6,152 nucleotides of DNA. Source: an uncultured Synergistaceae bacterium (GTDB taxonomy: Bacteria > Synergistota > Synergistia > Synergistales > Dethiosulfovibrionaceae). Of this stretch, positions 1 to 4,514 are shown in pieces. Position 1 is the first letter of the stretch, and every line of letters begins with the position of its first letter. Under the pieces are notes generated by a model. It saw only the letters and a list, made by a program, of their open reading frames with translations, ran no database searches and had not been told where the DNA came from. Made by a program: the position numbers and the translations under genes. The DNA is taken from assembly GCA_902489135.1 (NCBI GenBank), contig CABTYW010000088.1:1-6152 (forward strand). The letters are read 5' to 3'.

Positions 1-312
1 GGAGACCTCATCGCCGCTCTCGCGCAGACGGGCCTCAATGCGTCCGGCAATATCCTCGATGGTGTCCAGCGAAACGGGAAGGCGCTCGCAGGCGCGGCTG
101 ATGCCCCGTATCAGCTTTGTGCGGTCGAAGGCTTCGCGGCGGCCGTCCTTTTTGGAGATCCACAGGACTTTCTGCTCCTCCACCCGTTCGTAGGTGGTGA
201 AGCGAAATCCGCAGTCGCCGCACATCCGGCGCCGACGCACCGTGCACCCGTCGTCGGCCGTGCGCGTTTCCATGACTCGCGTATCCATGGAACCGCATTG
301 CGGACATCTCAT
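1..312 (-). CDS. nrdR: Transcriptional repressor NrdR, N-terminal 104 residues (runs off the window)
   Basis: NrdR is a zinc-ribbon and ATP-cone repressor that senses ATP/dATP and represses ribonucleotide reductase (nrd) operons. The first residues read MRCPQCGS, then a basic RRRRMCGDCGFRFTTYERVE stretch. This gives the two CxxC pairs (C3/C6 and C31/C34) and the RFTTYE signature of the family. The start of the ATP-cone domain follows, with KKDGRREAFDRTKL at about residues 50-63 and then the region around GISRACERLP. The family is about 150 residues long, so roughly the last third lies beyond position 1. The ATG at 312 is chosen because an AAGGAG ribosome site lies 10 nt upstream (323-328) and the zinc ribbon begins directly after it. 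The gene follows yqeY on the same strand behind a terminator. I see no NrdR-box palindrome here, so autoregulation is not shown. Confidence 0.95.
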   Translation of the reverse strand, partial: MRCPQCGSMDTRVMETRTADDGCTVRRRRMCGDCGFRFTTYERVEEQKVLWISKKDGRREAFDRTKLIRGISRACERLPVSLDTIEDIAGRIEARLRESGDEVS

Positions 313-328
313 GGAGATCACTCTCCTT
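313..328 (-). promoter_or_regulatory. nrdR ribosome binding site, able to fold into a hairpin
   Basis: On the minus strand AAGGAG (328-323) precedes the nrdR ATG by 10 nt. The bases GGAGA (326-322) can pair with TCTCC (317-313) around a GTGA tetraloop of the stable GNRA class. That would hide much of the ribosome site. An alternative 5-bp pairing, CACTC (339-335) with GAGTG (323-319), excludes the first. The pairings are seen in the sequence; a regulatory role is only inference, and 5-bp stems can occur by chance. Confidence 0.45.
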
Positions 329-341
329 AAGGGTGAGTGTT

Positions 342-381
342 AAAAAAAACGGATCCGGAAGTTCGCACCCTCCAGATCCGT
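342..381 (-). terminator. Rho-independent terminator after yqeY
   Basis: Read on the minus strand, arm 381-369 pairs with arm 361-349 over 13 positions, including two G-T wobbles, around a 7-nt loop. A run of eight T residues (349-342) follows. It starts 11 nt past the yqeY stop codon. It should end the rpsU-yqeY transcript, yet nrdR begins only about 30 nt further on. Confidence 0.9.
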
Positions 382-392
382 TCATTGTAGAC

Positions 393-848
393 TTAGCCCC
401 GCAGGGCGCGCATGACAGTGTCCTTGACAAGTTTCCCGTCGGCCGCGCCTTTGAGCTTCGGCATCAGGGCTTTCATGACCTTTCCCATGTCCTTGGGCGA
501 CGACGCGCCCGTCTCGACCACCGCACATCGAACCAGGTCCTCCACCTCGGCGGCGCTGAGCTGCCTGGGCAGATAGGATTGGAGAATTTTGCTCTCGTCG
601 AGTTCGCTGCGCGCACGGTCGGCAGCGCCGGCGGCTTGGTACTGCTCAGCGGCTTCTCTGCGCTGCTTGACCATTCGAGACGCCAACGTGACCACATCGT
701 CGTCGGTGATGCAGTAGTCCGCTCCGCGGTCAGCCTGAAATTTCTGGATCTCGGACTTGAGCATGCGCAACACCGAAAGCTCCAGCTCGCGGTGCTCCTT
801 CATCGCATTTTTAAGGTCGCAAGACACACGATCCGTTAAAGCGCTCAT
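393..848 (-). CDS. yqeY: GatB/YqeY-domain protein
   Basis: This 151-residue protein matches the YqeY family along its whole length, which is usually about 148-150 residues. Recognisable blocks are LRMLKSEIQ (about 27-35), VKQRREAAEQY (about 59-69), ILQSYLPRQLS (about 88-98) and the diagnostic KDMGKVMKALMPKLKGAADG (118-137). The family shares its fold with the tail domain of the GatB subunit of the tRNA-dependent amidotransferase. It is thought to bind tRNA, but its cellular role is not firmly settled. The ATG at 848 lies 6 nt after the rpsU stop. An AGAGGG ribosome site sits inside the rpsU 3' end, so translational coupling to rpsU is likely. An rpsU-yqeY pair is a conserved arrangement in Gram-positive bacteria. 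A terminator follows directly. Confidence 0.93.
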   Translation of the reverse strand: MSALTDRVSCDLKNAMKEHRELELSVLRMLKSEIQKFQADRGADYCITDDDVVTLASRMVKQRREAAEQYQAAGAADRARSELDESKILQSYLPRQLSAAEVEDLVRCAVVETGASSPKDMGKVMKALMPKLKGAADGKLVKDTVMRALRG

Positions 849-854
849 GACGGC

Positions 855-1034
855 TTACCCTCTGACTTTTCTGCGAGAGAGTTCCTGACGCTTACGTTTT
901 TTCGCCTCGCTGGGTTTCTCGTAATGTTCTTTCTTACGGGCCTCGCGAAGGACGCCGGCTCTGGATACGTCTCTCTTGAAACGGCGAAGGACGTCTTCGA
1001 TCGATTCATTGTCTTTTCTAACGACTGTCGTCAA
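855..1034 (-). CDS. rpsU: 30S ribosomal protein bS21
   Basis: This short 59-codon gene encodes small-subunit protein S21, which lies near the 3' end of 16S rRNA and helps initiation. The translation begins MTTVVRKDNESIEDVLRRFK and continues with the typical S21 core, in which RRFKRDV is followed by GVLREARKKEHYEKPSEAKK. It ends in a basic tail rich in K and R (RKRQELSRRKVRG). Length and charge fit the family. The start is TTG at 1034, since no in-frame ATG or GTG lies upstream near the ribosome site. A strong purine-rich site containing GGGAGGG ends 7 nt before this TTG. The gene sits 37 nt after the HIT gene and 6 nt before yqeY, so co-transcription is likely. Confidence 0.94.
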   Translation of the reverse strand: MTTVVRKDNESIEDVLRRFKRDVSRAGVLREARKKEHYEKPSEAKKRKRQELSRRKVRG

Positions 1035-1071
1035 AACAATTCCCTCCCTTCTGGTCCACCTGCATCAATCT

Positions 1072-1410
1072 TTAAAACCCGGGGCCGACGGGCTGTCCGC
1101 GCCCCGACAATAAATGGATGTGAAGGTGGGAGACTGTCTGACCTGCAGATTTTCCGCAATTAATGACAATCCTGTAGTCACCAGTCAGACCGAGCTTGCC
1201 GACGACCGCCTTCACGGCAACCATCAGTCGGCTCCACATCGCGAGATCAGCAACTGCATCCATGTTCTCCACGTGCTCTTTCGGCACCACCAGAACATGA
1301 ACGGGCGCCAGCGGCCGAATATCGTGAAAAGCCACGGCGTATTCGTCCTCGTAGACGAACTGCGCAGGAAGCTTTTTTTCAACAATCGCACAAAACGGAC
1401 ATGCGGCCAT
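1072..1410 (-). CDS. Histidine triad (HIT) family nucleotide-binding hydrolase
   Basis: This is a 112-residue protein of the HINT branch of the HIT superfamily, whose members hydrolyse phosphoramidates of purine nucleotides such as aminoacyl-adenylates. The N-terminus shows the CPFC pair (C4, C7). The core has HVLVVPKEHV (about 38-47), and the catalytic HxHxH motif reads SHLHIHLL with histidines at 95, 97 and 99. The C-terminus (GQPVGPGF) is close to the usual G-rich ending. I start at the ATG at 1410 because AGGTGA lies 5 nt upstream and the next residues match the family N-terminus. An in-frame GTG at 1443 would add 11 residues that do not look conserved, and it would lie upstream of the possible -10 box. 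HIT genes are often found between mtaB and rpsU in Firmicutes, so the location fits. Confidence 0.93.
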   Translation of the reverse strand: MAACPFCAIVEKKLPAQFVYEDEYAVAFHDIRPLAPVHVLVVPKEHVENMDAVADLAMWSRLMVAVKAVVGKLGLTGDYRIVINCGKSAGQTVSHLHIHLLSGRGQPVGPGF

Positions 1411-1433
1411 CGTCGTCACCTCGCATAACGGTA

Positions 1434-1463
1434 ATTCTATCACCTTTCAGCCGCATCAGACAA
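1434..1463 (-). promoter_or_regulatory. Possible sigma-70-type promoter for the HIT-rpsU-yqeY genes
   Basis: On the minus strand TTGTCT (1463-1458) lies 18 nt before TAGAAT (1439-1434). The -10 box matches TATAAT at five of six bases and the -35 matches TTGACA at four of six. Transcription would start near 1427, leaving a leader of about 17 nt that still contains the GAGGTGA ribosome site of the HIT gene. This is a pattern match only. Confidence 0.35.
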
Positions 1464-1496
1464 TAGGTAATTTGATTAAAATCACAAATTCAGCAC

Positions 1497-2807
1497 TCAC
1501 TCGCCTGAAAGAACGCCGTGAAACGCCGATTTTACAGTCATTAAGAGAACTTCATTATAAATACTTTTTTTAATCGGCCGAAATTCAAAATACTCTCTCG
1601 TATAGCCCTGAGAACGTCCTCGTCCCGTTCCTTCAAACAGCACTTCCACACCTTTGCCGATCCAGCGGCGCGCTTCTTCGTCGAGGCGCCGCAAAGAAGC
1701 CCGTTTCAACCGTTCGCTGCGCTCCAGCGCCTGATCCGACGGCACCTGACGGGGAAAATCCGCCGCCGCCGTCCCCGGCCTCGGCGAATACCGAAAACTG
1801 TGAACGCGCCCGATCCGCGCGGCGTCCAGCAGAGAAAGCGTATTTGAAAAAGCCCGCTCCGTCTCGCCCGGAAAGGCGCACATCACGTCGGTGGAAACGT
1901 GCAGGTCATCGCCCAGCGCGGCGCGCAGACGGCGCACCAGATTGAGGTAGTCATCGGCGCTGTGGCCGCGCCCCATGCGCCGCAGCACTTCATCGTCGCC
2001 GGACTGCAGGGGCAAATGAAGATGACGGCAAAAAACCTTCGACTCCGCCAGCGCCTCGAGGAGATCGTCGCCGATGCTGAAGGGCTCCAGCGAGCCGAAA
2101 CGCAGCCGGCTGACGCCCTCCACCGCCGAAAGCGCCCGGACGGCCGCAGCGAGCGAGCTGCCGTTGTCGCGCCCGTAAAGCCCCAGGTGCACTCCCGTCA
2201 AAATCACCTCGCAGCGACCGGCGGAAGCGCAACGCCGCGCTTCGGCGACCACGCTGTCAAGGGGACGGCTCACCGACGGGCCTCGCAGCAGCGGCACAAT
2301 ACAATAGGTGCAGCGGTGGTCGCAGCCGTCCTGAATTTTGACAAAAGCCCGACCGAAGTAGGGCGACCGCGTCAGTTCCAAGTCGTCCCAGCGGCGTCCC
2401 ATGGCGTCGCGCAGAGCGAAAAAAGAGGAAGAGGCCCCTTCAAGCCACTGCGCCACAAGGCCGGGAATTTCGCTTTTATGGCGGTTGCCCACCAGCAGCG
2501 AAACGCCCATTTTTCGAGCCTCCGCTTCATCGGCTCCCTGCGCCCAGCAGCCGCAGACGACCACACACCCCCGGGGATTTTCCCGCCGGAAGCGATAAAT
2601 CAGCTGACGACTCTTGCGGTCCGCCACCGACGTCACCGAACAGGTGAGAATTACGGCGGCGTCGCAGGCGCCGCCGGTAACAATCTGAGCGCCGCAGGCT
2701 TCAAATTCCGACGCCAGCGCCTCGGCTTCCGCCAAATTGGTGCGACAGCCCAGCGCCTGAACGGCAATTATTCGCCCCGAAAGGAGGTCAGATTTTCTCA
2801 ACGGCAA
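1497..2807 (-). CDS. mtaB: tRNA (N6-threonylcarbamoyladenosine37) 2-methylthiotransferase MtaB
   Basis: This radical-SAM methylthiotransferase adds a methylthio group to t6A37 of tRNAs decoding ANN codons. Numbered from 2807, the N-terminal UPF0004 domain holds its three cluster cysteines at C21 (ALGCRTN), C56 (LTCSVT) and C87 (CGCWAQ). The radical-SAM CxxxCxxC motif is at C162, C166 and C169 (DGCDHRCTYCIVPLLRG). Later landmarks are LHLPLQSGDDEVLRRMGRG, AFPGET and a short C-terminal TRAM-like region (VEVLFEGTGRGRSQGYTREY). About 436 residues is normal for the family. MtaB is preferred over MiaB and RimO because of this neighbourhood and the GCRTN motif. The start is uncertain: no in-frame ATG exists before the conserved region. 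TTG codons at 2840, 2807 and 2801 are candidates, all overlapping the prmA 3' end, and none has a clear ribosome site. ATA or ATT just before IAVQALGC is also conceivable. Confidence 0.92.
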   Translation of the reverse strand: MPLRKSDLLSGRIIAVQALGCRTNLAEAEALASEFEACGAQIVTGGACDAAVILTCSVTSVADRKSRQLIYRFRRENPRGCVVVCGCWAQGADEAEARKMGVSLLVGNRHKSEIPGLVAQWLEGASSSFFALRDAMGRRWDDLELTRSPYFGRAFVKIQDGCDHRCTYCIVPLLRGPSVSRPLDSVVAEARRCASAGRCEVILTGVHLGLYGRDNGSSLAAAVRALSAVEGVSRLRFGSLEPFSIGDDLLEALAESKVFCRHLHLPLQSGDDEVLRRMGRGHSADDYLNLVRRLRAALGDDLHVSTDVMCAFPGETERAFSNTLSLLDAARIGRVHSFRYSPRPGTAAADFPRQVPSDQALERSERLKRASLRRLDEEARRWIGKGVEVLFEGTGRGRSQGYTREYFEFRPIKKSIYNEVLLMTVKSAFHGVLSGE

Positions 2808-3657
2808 GACCGCACCATTCGTCGATCTGCACCTCGTCAACGAGACGCAGACCGCATTTTTTCAGCTTTTTTTTGAACTTCTCGCCCTCTTCGACCACCA
2901 GTCCCGAGAAAATCGCGCGGCCGCCGTCCTTCAGTCCGCCCGCCACGTCGGGAAGCATGGCCAGATTGGGCTCGTACAAAATGTTGGCCATGAGCAGATC
3001 CACCTTCGGCTCAAAGCCCTTCAGCAAGTCGCCCACGCCGATTTCGAGTTTTGAACCGTCAATGCCGTTGAGCTCCAGCGTGTTGCGCACCGCCTCCCGC
3101 ACCGCCGTCACGTCGATGTCACGGGCGTAAGCGTGCTCCGCCCCCAGCTTGAGCGCGGCAATGGACAGAATGGCCGATCCGCAGCCGATGTCCGCCGTCA
3201 CGTCGCCGGGCTTCAGCCAGCGTTCAAGCAACACCAGCACCGCCTGAGTGCTTTGATGATAGCCCGTGCCGAAGGCCGCTCCGGGGTAAATCACCACGGG
3301 AATGCGGCCGTCCTCCTGCTTGCCCAGATGCCACGGCGCCATGACCACGAGCTTTTTGCCGACGTTCAGCGGAGGAAAGGCGTCCATCCATTGGGTGTTC
3401 CACGCGCGGTTTTCCACTTTGCCCATGTCGCTGATGGACAGCGACTCCCACGGTTCAAGGTATGGCCGGAGAACGGCCAGCCAATCGCCCAGGTCACGGT
3501 TGGCGGGATAGTAGATCTGAACGTCCACAGACTCGCCGTGGTCAGTCACCATCGAACCGATGCAGCCCGAATTTTCCGCCGCGGAACTGAGGACGTCCTC
3601 CAGCCCGGCGGGGCCGCTCAGCGTGATGTACCACCAGAAATTATCCGTCAGAGCCAT
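2788..3657 (-). CDS. prmA: Ribosomal protein L11 methyltransferase PrmA
   Basis: PrmA uses S-adenosylmethionine to methylate amino groups of ribosomal protein L11. The 289-residue product has the family's two-part layout. An N-terminal L11-binding domain contains WWYITLSGP (about 8-16). A hinge region with the motif PGAAFGTGYHQST (125-137) follows, and then a Rossmann methyltransferase domain. SAM motif I reads ADIGCGSAIL (155-164), with alanine at 162 where glycine is more usual. The signature NILYEP is at 225-230. The ATG at 3657 is chosen because AGAGGT lies 7 nt before it; an in-frame GTG at 3666 would overlap that ribosome site. The gene overlaps the mtaB reading frame, suggesting translational coupling. 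In most relatives prmA follows dnaJ closely, but here about 850 nt separates them and prmA has its own putative promoter. Confidence 0.94.
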   Translation of the reverse strand: MALTDNFWWYITLSGPAGLEDVLSSAAENSGCIGSMVTDHGESVDVQIYYPANRDLGDWLAVLRPYLEPWESLSISDMGKVENRAWNTQWMDAFPPLNVGKKLVVMAPWHLGKQEDGRIPVVIYPGAAFGTGYHQSTQAVLVLLERWLKPGDVTADIGCGSAILSIAALKLGAEHAYARDIDVTAVREAVRNTLELNGIDGSKLEIGVGDLLKGFEPKVDLLMANILYEPNLAMLPDVAGGLKDGGRAIFSGLVVEEGEKFKKKLKKCGLRLVDEVQIDEWCGLAVEKI

Positions 3658-3695
3658 TTTAAACACCTCTTGCCGTAAAGGACAGATTTGTCGTT

Positions 3696-3724
3696 ATTAT
3701 ATCAAAAAGGGCAAGCCGCCACAA
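3696..3724 (-). promoter_or_regulatory. Putative sigma-70 promoter of prmA
   Basis: A perfect TATAAT (-10) lies at 3701-3696 on the minus strand, with TTGTGG (-35, three of six matches) at 3724-3719 and a 17-nt spacer. The predicted start near 3689 leaves a leader of about 32 nt before the prmA ATG. A separate promoter makes sense because a strong terminator separates prmA from dnaJ. Confidence 0.55.
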
Positions 3725-3748
3725 ACGGGACGCCCGACTGGCCGGGAG

Positions 3749-3925
3749 GTGGCCGCCGGCGGCGAAATAGCGTTGGGCACTCTTGTACTCGGCGGCGACA
3801 CTCTGGGCGCCGGTCTGCTCGCAGGCGGATTGATTCTGAGTACCAAGAGTGATAAAGCCTTGGAAGAGGGCAATACTCTCTTGGAAGAAGTCCTAGAACA
3901 CGAAAAAAGCAAACGAAGTTTGTGA
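3749..3925 (+). pseudogene. Glycine-rich hydrophobic fragment, likely 3' remnant of an unknown gene
   Basis: I do not recognise the family. From the GTG at 3749 the frame encodes 58 residues. A glycine/leucine-rich hydrophobic stretch at about residues 9-30 (GTLVLGGDTLGAGLLAGG) could span a membrane. It is followed by a charged, probably helical tail (DKALEEGNTLLEEVLEHEK). Codon choice in the first half resembles the GC-rich host genes, which favours a coding history. No convincing ribosome site or promoter precedes it. The frame stays open upstream, but only by crossing the prmA promoter and the prmA antisense strand, so an original 5' end may have been lost. It could also be a small intact membrane peptide or chance coding. 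The minus-strand frame over the same bases is proline/serine-rich and looks like a shadow. Confidence 0.35.
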
Positions 3926-3940
3926 ATTTCTAGATGAGTT

Positions 3941-4015
3941 ATGTTACGCGAGCGCTATCTATATCACATCACTAAAAAGTATAAAAAATTTATAGAAGTT
4001 ATATTAACGCTTTAG
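3941..4015 (+). CDS. Possible 24-residue basic peptide or frameshifted 5' part of the next ORF
   Basis: A short ATG frame encodes MLRERYLYHITKKYKKFIEV and four further residues, ending at TAG 4013-4015. It is basic and aromatic, unlike random translation of AT-rich DNA, but it has no strong ribosome site. The next ORF's frame is open from 3985, so the two frames overlap here. A single frameshift would join them into one protein of roughly 115-120 residues. It may equally be spurious. Confidence 0.2.
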   Translation: MLRERYLYHITKKYKKFIEVILTL

Positions 4016-4020
4016 AACAC

Positions 4021-4296
4021 ATGATGCATGTAAAAACTGATTGGAATTATTTCACGGAGCATGAAAAATTCATCACAGAGAACGCGGTATTGCTTGTTCA
4101 ACTGTTATACAGTACGTGCAAAGTTTCGATGGTGCATAAATCCGAAGGCCCTACACATGAACAAACAGTTAACAACGTTAACACCGATGAAGTAGAAAAG
4201 CGCATTTATGAAAGCGGCAAAATATTAGCCGATCATAATATTGCCACTATCCTGAATACAAACACCGAGTGGGCCATAAACACCATGGTACGATGA
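4021..4296 (+). CDS. Hypothetical AT-rich ORF, 91 residues
   Basis: I do not recognise this protein. It starts MMHVKTDWNYFTEHEKF, then has a mildly hydrophobic segment (AVLLVQLLYSTCKVSMVHK, about 24-42). A polar linker with NNVNTDEVEKR (about 51-61) and a C-terminal ILADHNIATILNTNTEW region follow. There is no signal peptide and no convincing membrane helix, so it is probably a small cytosolic alpha/beta protein. The ATG at 4021 is the first in frame, with a second ATG directly after it. No clear ribosome site precedes either, and the frame is open back to 3985 without a start. The gene is about 35-40% GC, well below the neighbours, and runs against them, which suggests horizontal acquisition. 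A strong terminator lies 34 nt after the stop. Orphan cargo, an immunity-like protein and a truncated gene are all possible; nothing visible decides. Confidence 0.5.
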   Translation: MMHVKTDWNYFTEHEKFITENAVLLVQLLYSTCKVSMVHKSEGPTHEQTVNNVNTDEVEKRIYESGKILADHNIATILNTNTEWAINTMVR

Positions 4297-4330
4297 GTGC
4301 CCTTTGCAAGTGGACTCAAGCTTCGACGAA

Positions 4331-4373
4331 AAATCAGCCCTGAAAGGCCTTAAAGGCCTTTCGGGGCTGATTT
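4331..4373. terminator. Strong bidirectional intrinsic terminator
   Basis: Arms 4331-4349 and 4355-4373 pair over 19 bp with a single G-T wobble around a TTAAA loop. The outer ends are AAATC and GATTT. On the minus strand the stem is followed by a run of five T, and on the plus strand by four T. It can therefore stop dnaKJ transcripts as well as transcription from the 4021-4296 ORF. The length and near-perfection of the stem make this one of the clearest sites in the window. Confidence 0.9.
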
Positions 4374-4427
4374 TATGTTACTCCAACTGAAATTTTCGCT
4401 TCACGTTCCACGAGGTTTTCCGGCATT

Positions 4428-4493
4428 CTGTCCGCACAGTTTATGCGCACCTGTGGCGCAGTGTTTTTGGCACCTGTCTGCGCATTTTTGCAC
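4428..4493. repeat. Three imperfect head-to-tail repeats of 20-23 bp
   Basis: Units at 4428-4450, 4451-4473 and 4474-4493 adjoin without gaps. Each begins CTGT, has a G/C-rich middle (CCGCA, GGCGCA, CTGCGCA), then a T-rich stretch, and ends GCAC. The second and third units are most alike; the first is more degenerate. They lie in the 3' flank of dnaJ, between its stop and the shared terminator. In part of the array TGCGC and GCGCA arms (4444-4460) can form a small hairpin followed by a T run. A function is not evident. Confidence 0.5.
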
Positions 4494-4500
4494 GTTGTTT

Positions 4501-4514
4501 CGCCGTTTCCGGCG
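4501..4514. other. GC-rich tetraloop hairpin abutting the dnaJ stop codon
   Basis: CGCCG (4501-4505) and CGGCG (4510-4514) form a perfect 5-bp stem around four bases, read as a GAAA (GNRA) loop on the dnaJ strand. It begins at the base after the dnaJ TAG. No T run follows on the dnaJ strand, so it is not a standard terminator. It could protect the mRNA 3' end or be chance. Confidence 0.35.

Larger units (their letters stand above)
3725..4330. other. Accessory interval splitting the dnaJ-prmA neighbourhood
   Basis: No recognisable conserved gene lies here. By eye the left third (3725-3850) is GC-rich like the chromosome around it. From about 3921 to 4260 the GC content falls to about 35%, and 3961-4020 is only about 22%. 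The only reasonable reading frames are on the plus strand, opposite to all neighbours. I see no inverted-repeat ends, no transposase fragment, no tRNA gene and no obvious flanking duplication. Between 3926 and 4020 I see no clear promoter. A 15-nt AT palindrome (TATAAA, AAA, TTTATA) sits at 3980-3994. Insertion of foreign DNA followed by decay is an inference from composition and strand. Confidence 0.5.

Noticed and set aside
1078..1108. GC hairpin at the 3' end of the HIT gene as a terminator
   Set aside because: The 6-bp stem has a 15-nt loop, GGG separates it from only four T, and rpsU follows closely, so co-transcription is more likely.
1899..2876. Long plus-strand open frame opposite mtaB
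   Set aside because: It lies antisense to the well-supported mtaB gene, has no recognisable motifs, and its composition is that of a complement shadow in GC-rich DNA.
3133..3678. Plus-strand frame opposite prmA
   Set aside because: Antisense to prmA, with no motifs and no ribosome site.
3920..3945. TTGTGA and TATGTT as a promoter for the AT-rich ORF
   Set aside because: The spacer is only 14 nt, so the boxes are too close for a normal sigma-70 promoter.
4292..4342. 16-codon frame overlapping the stop of the 4021-4296 ORF (ATGA overlap)
   Set aside because: It runs into the terminator stem, has no ribosome site of its own and is too short to support.
4444..4468. Small hairpin plus T run as a plus-strand terminator
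   Set aside because: The stem is only 5 bp, the T run is offset by three bases, and no plus-strand gene ends just before it; it is better explained by the tandem repeats.
3658..4514. CRISPR array, tRNA gene or insertion-sequence ends in the accessory interval
   Set aside because: No regular spacer-repeat pattern, no cloverleaf with a CCA-type end, and no terminal inverted repeats or transposase fragments were seen.
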